A model generated the notes under the pieces. It made no database searches, was not told where the DNA came from, and worked only from the letters and a program-made list of their open reading frames with translations. A DNA stretch of 64,000 nucleotides from Krasilnikovia cinnamomea (GTDB lineage: Bacteria > Actinomycetota > Actinomycetes > Mycobacteriales > Micromonosporaceae), in assembly GCF_004217545.1 (NCBI RefSeq), contig NZ_SHKY01000001.1:5828001-5892000 (forward strand), read 5' to 3'. How positions within the stretch are numbered: position 1 is the stretch's first letter; each line of letters begins with the position of its first letter. Made by a program: the position numbers and the translations under genes. Positions 9,220 through 18,155 of this stretch are shown here, one piece after another.

Positions 9220-10191
9220 CTATTCGCCGGGGCGGGTGGTGGTGTCGTCGACGGTCGTGGACGTGCTGGCGGAGCGTCCGCCGGTGTAGCTGGCGCCGAG
9301 GTACTGCCCGGTCTGCGGATCGATGATGTAGGTGACGACGTCGCGGGGGGACTCGCCTTTCTCCGCGGGCCCGACCAGCCCGATGCCGGTACGGCCGAGA
9401 AGGTCTTTCATCGAGGAGTCTTTGCGGACTCCGGGGATGAGCAGCATCGCCTGCAAGGTGGTTGCCTGCACCTGTGGGGTCACGTCGGGGTAGTCGCTGC
9501 TGATGAGGTCCGCGAGGCTGCCGAACGCGTACACGTACCGCAGGTTGGAGCTCGGATCGGTGAGTGACTTGCGCTGCTGTTGGTTGACCGGGTCGTTCAC
9601 GACTGCGGTGACGGCGTGTTGCAGCAGCGCCTCGGGGGTGTCCGGAAGCGCGGCGATGAACTCTTTGCTCGGCTGGCCCCAGCTGCCGCGGTTTTCCGGC
9701 ATGCCGGGCATGCCGGTGGTTCCTTGCATGAGGCGGTCGGTTTCCTGGACCTTGTAGCTGCATCGAGGCTGCGCGGCGAGTGCGCGGGGGTCACCGGCCC
9801 AGTCCGGGGCCGGCAGAACTACGCCGTCTGCCAGTACCGCCCGGCCGGGTTGGCGGCTGTCGAAGGGGTACCAGGCTTCGTGTACGTAGCCGCATCGCGG
9901 GCTGCCGGGGGAGTCCTGCCGGTAACCGATACTGCGGTAGTAGTGGAATCGGTTGTCCGTGCTGTGCTGCTGCGTGTCGGCGGCCGTGTGCGCCGATGCC
10001 GGCCTGCGCAGGCCGGACACCAGGTTAGGGGCGGCCGCGGCGGCGCCGACGACGAGCAGGGCGGTTGCGGCGCCGAGGATGCGCCGGGCTCGTCGCCGTC
10101 GGCGGCCCCGAGCGACGATTGCCGCGATGTTGGGTTCGCTCACGGTATGCGGGTTCTGCAGCGCGGCCCGCAGGTCTTCGGTGGTGTGCAT
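9220..10191 (-). CDS. CU044_5270-type membrane protein, partner of a SigE-family sigma factor
   Basis: A 323-residue protein with a short cytoplasmic start (TTEDLRAALQNPH), a basic stretch and one membrane helix (ILGAATALLVVGAAAAAPN, about 38-56), then an outer domain of about 250 residues. That domain has FHYYRSIGY near its start, TPEALLQHAVTAV in the middle and TYIIDPQTGQYLGASY near the end, which are hallmark segments of the CU044_5270 family. These proteins are commonly encoded directly after SigE-type ECF sigma factors and are presumed to sense surface stress and hold the sigma factor. Here the gene begins 9 bases after the sigma factor stop, with GGAG just before its ATG, so the pair forms an operon. 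No zinc-finger anti-sigma motif is present. Confidence 0.85.
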   Translation of the reverse strand: MHTTEDLRAALQNPHTVSEPNIAAIVARGRRRRRARRILGAATALLVVGAAAAAPNLVSGLRRPASAHTAADTQQHSTDNRFHYYRSIGYRQDSPGSPRCGYVHEAWYPFDSRQPGRAVLADGVVLPAPDWAGDPRALAAQPRCSYKVQETDRLMQGTTGMPGMPENRGSWGQPSKEFIAALPDTPEALLQHAVTAVVNDPVNQQQRKSLTDPSSNLRYVYAFGSLADLISSDYPDVTPQVQATTLQAMLLIPGVRKDSSMKDLLGRTGIGLVGPAEKGESPRDVVTYIIDPQTGQYLGASYTGGRSASTSTTVDDTTTRPGE

Positions 10192-10200
10192 GGTTTCTCC

Positions 10201-10764
10201 TCAGGTCAGGGAGTCGGTGGAGTGCATGTCGGACAGGCTGGGGGAGATGCGCAGCTTGGTCAGTGCGCGAGCGCAGAGGCTCTTCACCGTGCTGATGGGC
10301 ATGTTCAGCTCGGCGGCGATGTCAGCCAGTTCCAGGTCTTCGTAGAATCGCAGGACGATGACCACCCGTTCCTTGCGGTTGAGCACGGCCAGCGCCCGGT
10401 GGATCGCGTCGCGGTCGGCGACCTGGCCGCCGTGGTCGGGAATGCTGCGGGGCTCCGGTACAACCGCCACGGGTGTTTCTGAGGACGAGCGCCGCCGCCA
10501 CCAGTCGGTGCGCGCGTGGATCAGAGCCGTGCGCACATAGCCGACCGGGTTCTGCTGACGGATGCGTGACCAGCGCAGATAGGTCTTGGCCAGTACGGCT
10601 TGCAGGAGGTCCTGCGCGCGGTGTTCATCACCGATGATCAGTTCGGCCAGGTGCAGCAGCCGGGCGTGATGAATCCCTACGAAGGCCGCGAAGTCGTCGT
10701 CAAGCGCCGCGGCCGTCGTGCCGGCCCGCGCGCCGCCCGCGGCATCCTGTCGTCCGGCCGGCAT
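10201..10764 (-). CDS. SigE-family ECF sigma factor
   Basis: Sigma-70 region 2 (DDDFAAFVGIHHARLLHLA, DEHRAQDLLQAVLAKTYLRW) and region 4 (LNRKERVVIVLRFYEDLE, ISTVKSLCARALTKLR) form a compact ECF factor of the SigE type found with CU044_5270 partners in actinomycetes. The ATG at 10764, with GGAG about 9 bases upstream, gives 187 residues, close to family length; the frame also has a GTG at 10806. It would direct polymerase to its own operon and to a small envelope regulon. The partner gene follows 9 bases downstream. I could not identify a matching promoter motif in the upstream gap. Confidence 0.88.
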   Translation of the reverse strand: MPAGRQDAAGGARAGTTAAALDDDFAAFVGIHHARLLHLAELIIGDEHRAQDLLQAVLAKTYLRWSRIRQQNPVGYVRTALIHARTDWWRRRSSSETPVAVVPEPRSIPDHGGQVADRDAIHRALAVLNRKERVVIVLRFYEDLELADIAAELNMPISTVKSLCARALTKLRISPSLSDMHSTDSLT

Positions 10765-10950
10765 CGAGGAGGGCTCCGTCCACCGGCCCTGCGCATGGCT
10801 CACCACGGCATTCCCGCCGTCATCGTCTCATCCATGCCCCTCAAGACGGAGCCCAGGCGTGGTAAGACTCAACCTCGCCGAAAAAGATCGTTGCGGTACT
10901 CTCCGCGATTATGATCTTGCAGGGCGTCGGCCACGCCGGCGTAGAAGTCC

Positions 10951-11265
10951 CGTGAGGCGTGTCGGCTCAGGGGAGCCGTTCCAGTCGGCACGGCAGCGGT
11001 CGCGCGCAGGGATGCCGTTCGCCTGACGAAGGGCGCGGATGGGCTGCCCGTCGCACCCGCCGGTTTCGGCAGCCGGAACGCGAACAGCGCCGCACCGGTT
11101 CTCGGCTGGCTCGGTACCGGTTGCGGTCCCGGCGCCTTCCGGCAGGCGCCGCCGTCGCCGCCGGCTGCCCCGACCACAGGTCAGCGCTTCCCGGTGACAC
11201 GGGAAGCGGTGCTCACAGGTGTGGAATCGACCAATGCCGGCGCATTGGCCGGGCGGCGTCCGTAG
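10951..11265 (+). pseudogene. C-terminal fragment of a sigma-associated membrane protein
   Basis: One plus-strand frame, closed at its 5' end by a stop near 10942, reads VRLTKGADGLPVAPAGFG, then GSRNANSAAPVLGWLGTGCG. This matches the last part of the protein at 5479-6183 (TKDTDGLPVAPSDFG, GPVVGWLQIGC). No start codon or N-terminal half is present, and the 3' end runs into the uxaC gene on the other strand. It is therefore a stranded fragment of a second copy, probably left by duplication and deletion. Confidence 0.65.
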
Positions 11266-12674
11266 TGGGTCAAGGGCAGGCGGTATGCCAGGTCAATGGC
11301 CGTGTCCATCGCCTCTTCGAGGTCGAGGTGGTGCTCGGACACCAGGGTGGCCAGGTATCCGGCGTCGATGCGGCGGGCGAGGTCGTGGCGTGCCGGAATG
11401 GACGTGAAGGCACGGGTGTCGTCGACGAATCCCGCGGTGTTGTAGAAGCCGGCGGTTTCGGTCACCGCTTCACGGTAGCGGCGTAGCCCCTGCGGACTGT
11501 CGAGGAACCACCAGGGAGCGCCGAGCGTCAGGGCGGGATACGCGCCGGCCAAGGGCGCCAGTTCCCGCGAGTAGGTGGTCTCGTCGACGGTGAACACGAT
11601 CATCCGGAAGGAGGGGGTGTGCCCGAAGGCCTCCAGCAGTGGACGCAGGGCACGGGTGAACTCGATCCGGGTGGGGATGTCGAAGCCGCGGTCGTGGCCG
11701 TACTGGCGGAGTATGCCGCGGTGGTGGTTGCGGAGTACTCCGGGATGCAGTTGCATGACCAGACCATCCTCACAAGACATCCGGGCCATCTCGAAGAGCA
11801 TGTGTCCGGCGAAGGCGGCCGCCTGCGCCGGGGTGGCCCGGCCGGCCCGGGCGGCCGTGTAGATGCGGGCGGCCTCGGCGGGGGACAGCGAGGTGGTGTC
11901 GGCGCTTGCGTGACCGTGGTCGGTGGCCAGGGCGCCGGCGGCGCGGAAGACGTGGCGCCGGTGTGCGAGGGCGGAGACGAAGCCGGCGTAGTCGCCGGTG
12001 TCCATGCCGGTCAGGGCTGCCAGCTCGTCGGTCTCGGCGATCCAGTGCGGGTGTGCGACGTGCAGCAGTGAATCGGGCCGGAATGTGGGCACCACCCGCC
12101 CGCCCCAGCCGGCGGCGCGCAGTCGTGCATGTCCGGACAGCGAGGACAGCGGCGAATCGGTCGTCGCCAACTGGTGGATGCCGAACCGCTCGAACAGCGC
12201 CCGTGGCGAGAATGCCGGCTTGCGCAGCCGGTCGACGAGTTCGTCGAACAACGCGTCGGCCGATTCGGCCGACGGCACTGTGGCCACGCCGAAGACCTCG
12301 ACGAGCTGGTGGGTCAGCCAGAAGCGGCTGGGTGTGCCGCGAAACAGGTGCCAATGTTCGCAGAACGTGCGCCAGATGCGCCGGGCGTCCGCCTCGGCAC
12401 GGGCGTTCCCCTGGTCGCCGAGGCCGTCGATGCCCAGTTCCTCCAGCCGCACGCCCGCGGAGTGGATCATGCGGGTCACGTAGTGGTCGGGCGTGACGAA
12501 CAGCCGAGCCGGGTCGGGGAACGGCAGGTCGTCGGCCAACAGGCCCGCGTCGACGTGCGTGTGCGGGCACACTAACGGGAGATGCCGGGTGGCCGCGTAG
12601 ATCCGCCGAGCCGCGTCCCTCGCCATGGTTTCCGCGGGAAAGGCTCGATCCTCGTCCAGGTGCAAACGGCGCAC
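11181..12674 (-). CDS. uxaC: Glucuronate (uronate) isomerase
   Basis: This enzyme of the amidohydrolase superfamily converts D-glucuronate to D-fructuronate (and galacturonate to tagaturonate), the first step of hexuronate breakdown in the cytosol. The 497-residue protein shows the metal-site motif CPHTHVDAGLLADD near its start, the family signatures FCEHWHLFRGTPSRFWL and RFGIHQLATTDSP, then MQLHPGVLRNHH and GAPWWFLDS, and its length fits the family (about 470-500). I place the start at a GTG (12674) with AGGAGG 5 bases upstream; an ATG at 12713 would lie inside a LacI-like operator. It is divergent from a LacI-type regulator, and the next pathway enzymes (manD, uxuB) lie on the opposite strand beyond it. 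Confidence 0.93.
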   Translation of the reverse strand: MRRLHLDEDRAFPAETMARDAARRIYAATRHLPLVCPHTHVDAGLLADDLPFPDPARLFVTPDHYVTRMIHSAGVRLEELGIDGLGDQGNARAEADARRIWRTFCEHWHLFRGTPSRFWLTHQLVEVFGVATVPSAESADALFDELVDRLRKPAFSPRALFERFGIHQLATTDSPLSSLSGHARLRAAGWGGRVVPTFRPDSLLHVAHPHWIAETDELAALTGMDTGDYAGFVSALAHRRHVFRAAGALATDHGHASADTTSLSPAEAARIYTAARAGRATPAQAAAFAGHMLFEMARMSCEDGLVMQLHPGVLRNHHRGILRQYGHDRGFDIPTRIEFTRALRPLLEAFGHTPSFRMIVFTVDETTYSRELAPLAGAYPALTLGAPWWFLDSPQGLRRYREAVTETAGFYNTAGFVDDTRAFTSIPARHDLARRIDAGYLATLVSEHHLDLEEAMDTAIDLAYRLPLTHYGRRPANAPALVDSTPVSTASRVTGKR

Positions 12675-12698
12675 ACGTACCTCCTGAGGCAGCGTCGG

Positions 12699-12712
12699 TG
12701 TAAACGTTTTCA
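12699..12712. promoter_or_regulatory. LacI-type operator near uxaC
   Basis: TGTAAACGTTTTCA is a palindrome with 6 of 7 base pairs matching and a central CG, as in classical LacI/GalR-family operators. It lies 25-38 bases upstream of the chosen uxaC start, where it could block the promoter. The divergent regulator gene is the obvious source of the protein that binds it. Confidence 0.65.
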
Positions 12713-12807
12713 AGGTTTACGAGCCGACGACGATGGCGTCAAGCCGCAGTTCATAGCAAGGAAACCTTCGTGATCTTCCTGAAACCAATCAGTCCCTTGA
12801 CGAGCTC

Positions 12808-12821
12808 CGAAAACGATTTCA
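12808..12821. promoter_or_regulatory. Second, weaker LacI-type operator before the regulator gene
   Basis: CGAAAACGATTTCA keeps the central CG and 5 of 7 matching pairs, and lies about 41 bases before the regulator ATG, suggesting autoregulation. Confidence 0.4.
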
Positions 12822-12861
12822 GACTGAGTCCACGTAGGAGCTGGCCGGTGGGGAGCACCAG

Positions 12862-13854
12862 ATGGCAGTGACGATCAAAGACGTGGCGAAGCTGGCCGGG
12901 GTGTCCCCGGCCACGGTCTCCCGCGCGCTGTCCATGCCGGACCTGGTCCGGCCGCCGACCCGGGAGAAGGTGCAGCGAGCGGTCGCCGAGCTGGGTTACC
13001 AGCCCAACCCGACCGCCCAGGGCCTGGTCCTCGGCCGCACCGGCAACCTCGGCCTGATCGTGCCCGACCTGACCAACCCGTTCTTTCCCGCGGTGGTCAA
13101 GGGTGTGCAGACCCGTGCCCGGGACTTCGAGTACTCCGTGTTCCTCGCCGACGCCAACGAGGACCCGGTCGAGGAGGCGGCACTCGTACGGGCGTTGACC
13201 AAGCAGGTGGACGGCATCCTGCTCTGCGCGCCGCGGATGAGCGAGGACGACCTGCGTGCCCTGGTGGGCGCGACCCCGCTCGTGCTGATCAACCGGCGCA
13301 GTGGGCGGATTCCCGCAGTGACGATCGACAACCTCGCCGGCGTCCGGCAGGCCGTGAGCCACCTCGCCGCGCTGGGCCACCGCCGGGTGGCATACGTGGC
13401 TGGGCCCCGCGCTTCCTGGTCGAACCGGGAGCGGGTACGGGCCCTGCGCGGCGCCGCCGCCGCGCAGGAGGTGGATCTGGTCGAAGTCGGCACGGTGGCA
13501 CCGCAGTTCGCCGGCGGGGTGGCCGCGGCGGACCTCGTGCTCGCCGCTGGTGTCACCGCCGTGATGGCCTACAACGACCTGATCGCCCTCGGCATGCTGA
13601 GCCGGTTCACGGACCGCGGCATCGACGTGCCCGGGCAGATCAGCATCATCGGTTTCGACGGCATCGCGATGGCCGAGATGGTGAGCCCGCCGCTGACCAC
13701 CGTCGCGCAGCCGCAAGACCAGATCGGCCGGGTCGGTGTCGATCTCCTCCTCGAGATCATGCGCAGTGAGGACCCCGCCGTGGCACGCCGGCGGGAACTG
13801 CCCGCCCAGCTCATGGTCCGTGGCTCCACCGGCGTGCCCGGACCGGTCGACTGA
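12862..13854 (+). CDS. LacI-family transcriptional regulator of hexuronate genes
   Basis: A 330-residue LacI/GalR protein. An N-terminal helix-turn-helix with hinge (VTIKDVAKLAGVSPATVSRALS, REKVQRAVAELGYQPN) is followed by a periplasmic-binding-protein-like sensor domain (GLIVPDLTNPFFPAVVKGVQ, LVLINRR, LAALGHRRVAYVAGP, SIIGFDGIAMAEMVSPPLTTV). It sits between the divergent uxaC and a co-directed importer/manD/uxuB cluster, so it most likely represses these genes until a hexuronate intermediate binds. That role is inferred from position; the sequence shows only the family. GGGGAG precedes the ATG. Two LacI-like palindromes lie in the intergenic region with uxaC. Confidence 0.9.
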   Translation: MAVTIKDVAKLAGVSPATVSRALSMPDLVRPPTREKVQRAVAELGYQPNPTAQGLVLGRTGNLGLIVPDLTNPFFPAVVKGVQTRARDFEYSVFLADANEDPVEEAALVRALTKQVDGILLCAPRMSEDDLRALVGATPLVLINRRSGRIPAVTIDNLAGVRQAVSHLAALGHRRVAYVAGPRASWSNRERVRALRGAAAAQEVDLVEVGTVAPQFAGGVAAADLVLAAGVTAVMAYNDLIALGMLSRFTDRGIDVPGQISIIGFDGIAMAEMVSPPLTTVAQPQDQIGRVGVDLLLEIMRSEDPAVARRRELPAQLMVRGSTGVPGPVD

Positions 13855-13991
13855 TCTCCCGGGCGAAACCACCCGACTCAGACGGCCGCGCCGTCGTCAT
13901 CTCATCGAGGCGTGAGCGTAACCGCAGGCCCGCGCCACCAGCCCCTAACGCACGCCGTCCTGCCGACCCCTGAGCACCGGAAAGGTACAGC

Positions 13992-15173
13992 ATGGCTTCC
14001 CCCCTCCACCGTGCGGGCCTCGTGGCCGCAGCGTTCGCGCTGGCCCTCACCGCAACCGCATGCGGTGGCCCCTCCTCCCGCAGCGGCGACGGCGCTGGAC
14101 CCGTCACCCTCAACATCGTCGACGTCGCCGGGAACCTGCAGCTCACCGAGCAGATCATCAAGAACTTCCAGAAGGCCTATCCGCAGGAGCTGAAGGCCTA
14201 CACCGCGAGCAAGACCGATGTTACTCAAATGCCCGGCAAGCTCGAAGCCCAGTTCAAGGCGGGCCGCACGGACATCGACATGGTCCTCACCGGCATCGAC
14301 GGGTACGCCGCGACGGTCAGCAAGAACCTGCTGGACCCGGTCGGCGCGATCCCCGGCCAGCAGAACTACCTCGCCGGCGCCCGGGCCGCGCAGAATCTCG
14401 CCGGCACGTACGCCGTGACCATCAACTACAACCCCAACGGTCCACTGCTGGAATTCGCGGCGGACGTGACCGACCCTCCGACGTCCTGGGAATCGCTGCT
14501 CACCTGGGCGCGGGCCAACCCGAAACGCTTCCAGTACGCCCTGCCCGCCAAGTCCGGCCCCGGCCGCGCGTTGCTCATGGCCCTGGCACACCACTTCGGC
14601 GAGAACGAGCTGCCGCCGGCGAAGTGGACGAAGACCTGGAACTACCTCAAGCTGCTCAAGCCCCACGTGACGCTGGCCTCCAGCACCGGTGAGACCATGA
14701 AGAACCTGGCCAACGGCTCCTCGAAGGTCGTCGTCAGCAGCACCGGCTGGGACCTCAACCCGCGGGCGCTGGGCACGGTGCCGCCCGACGTCAAGGTCGT
14801 GGCGCCCGGCACCGCGGTTACCGCCGGCAAAGCGGACTGCGGCACCTTCACCTGGATCGCCGACGCGCATTACGTCCTGATGCCCAAAGGGCTGTCCCAG
14901 CGTAAGCAGGACGTCATCCGCAAGCTGATCGCGTTCATGCTCACCCCGGAGCAGCAGGCGATCACAGCGGACCAGGGTTACCTGTACACGGGGTGGGCCA
15001 TCGAAGGCGTCGACCTGTCCAAGGCGCCGCCGAGCAGCCGCGAAGTGTTCGACAAGTTCGACCGGCCCGACTATTACCGACCGCTCATCGAGCAGTGCCC
15101 CGTCGTGCCGTCATTCGAGGCGGGCACCATCCAGGAGATGTTCGCCGAGTTCGATCGGCAGGTCGGCAAGTGA
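13992..15173 (+). CDS. ABC transporter solute-binding lipoprotein (PotD/family 1-like)
   Basis: A 393-residue lipoprotein. The signal peptide ends in a lipobox with the acylated Cys at residue 24 (LALTATAC). The rest is an extracellular solute-binding domain (LNIVDVAGNLQLTEQIIKNF, TDIDMVLTGIDGY, DPPTSWESLLTWARAN, and a C-terminal EMFAEFDRQVGK). It catches the substrate and delivers it to the permeases encoded downstream. GGAAAGG lies before the ATG, and the stop overlaps the GTG of the ATPase gene. Because the same run continues into mannonate and fructuronate enzymes, the substrate is probably a hexuronate or an oligosaccharide containing one; this is inference. Confidence 0.87.
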   Translation: MASPLHRAGLVAAAFALALTATACGGPSSRSGDGAGPVTLNIVDVAGNLQLTEQIIKNFQKAYPQELKAYTASKTDVTQMPGKLEAQFKAGRTDIDMVLTGIDGYAATVSKNLLDPVGAIPGQQNYLAGARAAQNLAGTYAVTINYNPNGPLLEFAADVTDPPTSWESLLTWARANPKRFQYALPAKSGPGRALLMALAHHFGENELPPAKWTKTWNYLKLLKPHVTLASSTGETMKNLANGSSKVVVSSTGWDLNPRALGTVPPDVKVVAPGTAVTAGKADCGTFTWIADAHYVLMPKGLSQRKQDVIRKLIAFMLTPEQQAITADQGYLYTGWAIEGVDLSKAPPSSREVFDKFDRPDYYRPLIEQCPVVPSFEAGTIQEMFAEFDRQVGK

Positions 15174-16330
15174 CCACCACGGACCGCCGCTTCGAGCAGC
15201 TGCGCCTGGACGGTGTGTCGCGCCGCTTCGCCCACCACGACGCGCTGACCGGCCTGAGCCTGACTATCACACAGGGCGAGTTCATCGCCCTGCTCGGCCC
15301 GTCCGGCTGCGGCAAGTCCACGGCGCTGAACTGTCTGGCCGGGCTCGTCCCCCTCACTGCCGGCAGCATCTTCCGCGACGACACCCGGCTGGACACGCTG
15401 CCGCCGGAACGACGCGGTTTCGGCATGGTGTTCCAGAACTACGCGCTGTTCCCGCACATGTCGGTCCGCAAGAACGTCGCCTTCGGCCTGCAGATGCGCC
15501 GCCTGCCGCGCCCGGAGATCAAGCGGCGCGTGGCGGAGGCGATCCGGCTGGTGCATCTCGAGGAGCAGGCCGGCAAACTGCCCGGGCAGTTGTCCGGTGG
15601 ACAGCAGCAGCGGGTCGCCATCGCCCGTGCGGTCGTGCTCGAGCCGTCTCTGGTACTCATGGACGAGCCCCTGTCCAATCTGGATGCGCAGCTACGGCTG
15701 GAGATGCGTACGGAGATCCGCCGCCTGCACCAGTCGCTGGGCCTCACCACCATCTATGTCACGCACGACCAGGAGGAGGCGCTGTCGCTGGCCGACCGTC
15801 TGGTCGTGCTGCGAGGCGGACGGGTCCAGCAGGTCGGCACACCGGAAGACCTGCACGATCGGCCGAGCAATTGGCACGTCGCCGACTTCATGGGTTTCCG
15901 CAACCTGCTGCCGCTGCGGGTGACCGGCCGCGCCGGCGACCACGTGACAGTGGAAGGCGCCGGCCTCCGGCTGACCGGGACGGCGGTCGGCACGCTCGCC
16001 GGCAGCACGGAGACCATCGCGGCGGTACGTCCGGAGAATCTGCGCATCGGCAGCCCGCAGGCACCGGACGCCGTGGCGGCCACCGTGGAGGTGGTCGAGT
16101 ACCAGGGACGCGAGGTCGCGGTGGAGGCCCGCACCGACGGCGGCACCAACCTGCACATCCGTGCCGGCAGCGCGTGCCGGCCCGTACCGGGCGACCGGAT
16201 CAGCGTCGCCGTGGACCCTGCGCACCTGCTGGTCTTCCCCGCTGATCGGGACGCCGTGGCGGGCGAACCGGGCTCCGTCGCGGCGTCCGCCCGGCGAGCG
16301 CCGGCCGTGAGTGCCGGAGCGAGCCGATGA
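15170..16330 (+). CDS. ABC transporter ATP-binding protein with TOBE domain
   Basis: The 386-residue ATPase shows a Walker A (GPSGCGKST), a Q-loop (MVFQNYALFPHM), the signature LSGGQQQRVAIARA, a Walker B (LVLMDEPLSNLDAQLR), a His switch (VTHDQEEALSL) and a C-terminal TOBE-like regulatory domain (about 240-360). It energises the two permeases encoded next. The start is a GTG overlapping the upstream stop (GTGA). A dedicated ATPase inside a sugar-acid cluster is notable, because many actinomycete sugar importers share one ATPase encoded elsewhere; this one resembles the polyamine/iron-type subgroup. Confidence 0.93.
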   Translation: MTTTDRRFEQLRLDGVSRRFAHHDALTGLSLTITQGEFIALLGPSGCGKSTALNCLAGLVPLTAGSIFRDDTRLDTLPPERRGFGMVFQNYALFPHMSVRKNVAFGLQMRRLPRPEIKRRVAEAIRLVHLEEQAGKLPGQLSGGQQQRVAIARAVVLEPSLVLMDEPLSNLDAQLRLEMRTEIRRLHQSLGLTTIYVTHDQEEALSLADRLVVLRGGRVQQVGTPEDLHDRPSNWHVADFMGFRNLLPLRVTGRAGDHVTVEGAGLRLTGTAVGTLAGSTETIAAVRPENLRIGSPQAPDAVAATVEVVEYQGREVAVEARTDGGTNLHIRAGSACRPVPGDRISVAVDPAHLLVFPADRDAVAGEPGSVAASARRAPAVSAGASR

Positions 16331-17277
16331 CGACCGTCACCACGCAGTCCGCCACCGGGACCGGGAACGGCCTCACCGCCGGTGCCGTGCCGCCCGGCGC
16401 CCGGCCGGCGCTGCGGCACCGGCTGGCCGAGCGTGGAGTCGACGGCCAGCTGCTGCTGCTGGTGCCCGCGGCGATCTTCGTACTCGGGCTGTTCGTCTAC
16501 CCCTTCGGCTACGGGGTGGCGCTGTCGTTCCAGCCCGGGCAAGGCGACGCGCTCTCCGCGTACCGGGCGTTCTTCACCGACACCTTCCAGCGCGACACCA
16601 TCGGCACCACGCTGTGGATCGCGCTGCCCGTCGCGCTGGCCAACGTGCTCGCCTCGGTGCCCATCGCATACCGGATGCGGGGCCGGTTCCGGGGCAAGCG
16701 GCTGGTCACCACCGCGCTGGTCGTGCCCATCACGCTCGGCACCGTGCTGACGGCCCAGGGGTTGCTCAACTTCCTCGGGCCCACCGGGTGGTTCAACCGG
16801 GCCCTGGTTTCGACGGGACTGGTCGACGCGCCGCTGGAGCTGACGCACAACTACTGGGGTGTGGTGATGTCGCTGGTCATCACCGGGTTCCCGTTCGCCT
16901 TCCTGCTGGTGCTCTCCTACCTGTCCGGTATCGACCCGAGCCTGGAGAGAGCCGCGGCGACGCTGGGAGCCGGCTGGTGGAACAGGTTCCGCCGGGTCAC
17001 CCTGCCGCTGCTGGCGCCCGGGCTCGCCACCACCTTCTGCCTGACGTTCGTGCTGGCGTTCGCGGTGTTCCCGTCGGCCGTACTGGTCGGCGATCCGTCC
17101 GGGTCCACCCGGGTCATCTCCATCGCGGCGTACCAGGCCGCCTACGAACAGTTCGACTATGCGCTCGGTTCGGCGATCGCCATCGTCATGGGAGCGGTCG
17201 AGCTGATCGTCATCGCGGTCGTGCTCGGTGCCCGTTCGCTGCTGTACACCGGCTCGACGGCGGGAGGAAAGGGCTGA
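16327..17277 (+). CDS. ABC transporter permease (first)
   Basis: A 316-residue integral membrane protein with about six helices, for example LLLLVPAAIFVLGLFVYPFG and VVMSLVITGFPFAFLLVLSY. It has the cytoplasmic EAA-type loop (SLERAAATLGAGWWNRFRRV) that contacts the ATPase. ATGA overlaps couple it to the ATPase gene upstream and to the second permease downstream. It forms half of the channel for the substrate caught by the lipoprotein. Confidence 0.92.
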   Translation: MTTVTTQSATGTGNGLTAGAVPPGARPALRHRLAERGVDGQLLLLVPAAIFVLGLFVYPFGYGVALSFQPGQGDALSAYRAFFTDTFQRDTIGTTLWIALPVALANVLASVPIAYRMRGRFRGKRLVTTALVVPITLGTVLTAQGLLNFLGPTGWFNRALVSTGLVDAPLELTHNYWGVVMSLVITGFPFAFLLVLSYLSGIDPSLERAAATLGAGWWNRFRRVTLPLLAPGLATTFCLTFVLAFAVFPSAVLVGDPSGSTRVISIAAYQAAYEQFDYALGSAIAIVMGAVELIVIAVVLGARSLLYTGSTAGGKG

Positions 17278-18155
17278 TGTCCACCGTGTTGGATCCGTCC
17301 GCACCCGCTTCGCGGCCACCCCGCCGAAGGCGCGTACGCGCCACCCCGGTCGCCTGGCTGCTCTGGGGTGCGGTGATCTTCTTCTTCCTGAACGTCGCCG
17401 GTGTGATCGGATCGGTGCTGGTCAACTCCTTCGGCCGGCGCTGGTTCGACACCTGGCTCCCCGAGGGCTTCACCACCGACTGGTACGGCCAGGCCTGGGA
17501 GGAGTTCCGCCTGCTGCAGGTGCTCACGGTGACCGTCGAGGTGGCGCTGCTGGTGGTCGGCATCTCCGTGCTGATCGGTGCGCCGGCCGCGTACGTGCTG
17601 GCCCGGCGCACATTTCCGGGGCGCAACGTGGTGTACCTGATGTTCCTGCTGCCGATCCTCATGCCGCCCGTCACCTACGGGATCCCACTGGCCACGCTGC
17701 TGTACGAGCTCGGGCTCGCGGGCAACCTGTCGGGTGTGGTGCTGGCCAACCTCGTGCCGTCGGTGCCGTTCGTGATCCTGACCATGACACCGTTCATCGA
17801 ACAGATCGATCCCGGCATCGAGCGGGCGGCGCGCATGTGCGGGGCGAACACCCGCCGGGTGCTGCTACGGATCGTCGGGCCGTTGCTGCTTCCCGGAGTC
17901 CTGGCCGCGTCCATTCTCGTGCTGGTGCGCACCGTCGGCATGTTCGAACTGACGTTCCTGACCGCCGGTCCCGACTCTCAGACGTTGATCGTCGCGCTTT
18001 ACTACTCGATGTCCGCCTCTGGTATCCGGGCCCAGCAGTCGGTCGATGCCATGGCCGTGATGTACACCGCGATGATGCTCGTCCTGCTGCTGGTGGCACT
18101 GCGGTTCGTGAATCCGACGCAGTTGGTGGCCCGGGTGAAAGAGGACGTGGAATGA
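17277..18155 (+). CDS. ABC transporter permease (second)
   Basis: A 292-residue permease with about six membrane helices (LLWGAVIFFFLNVAGVIG, VYLMFLLPILMPPVTYGI, ILVLVRTVGMFELTFL) and an EAA loop (IERAARMCGANTRRVLLRI). It pairs with the preceding permease. Its ATG overlaps the upstream stop, and its own stop overlaps the manD ATG, so importer and enzyme are one transcription unit. The family is that of PotC-like permeases. Confidence 0.92.
   Translation: MSTVLDPSAPASRPPRRRRVRATPVAWLLWGAVIFFFLNVAGVIGSVLVNSFGRRWFDTWLPEGFTTDWYGQAWEEFRLLQVLTVTVEVALLVVGISVLIGAPAAYVLARRTFPGRNVVYLMFLLPILMPPVTYGIPLATLLYELGLAGNLSGVVLANLVPSVPFVILTMTPFIEQIDPGIERAARMCGANTRRVLLRIVGPLLLPGVLAASILVLVRTVGMFELTFLTAGPDSQTLIVALYYSMSASGIRAQQSVDAMAVMYTAMMLVLLLVALRFVNPTQLVARVKEDVE

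Noticed and set aside
12675..12713. Extension of uxaC to the ATG at 12713
   Set aside because: This start has no ribosome site and lies in a LacI-like operator; the GTG at 12674 has AGGAGG at the right distance.
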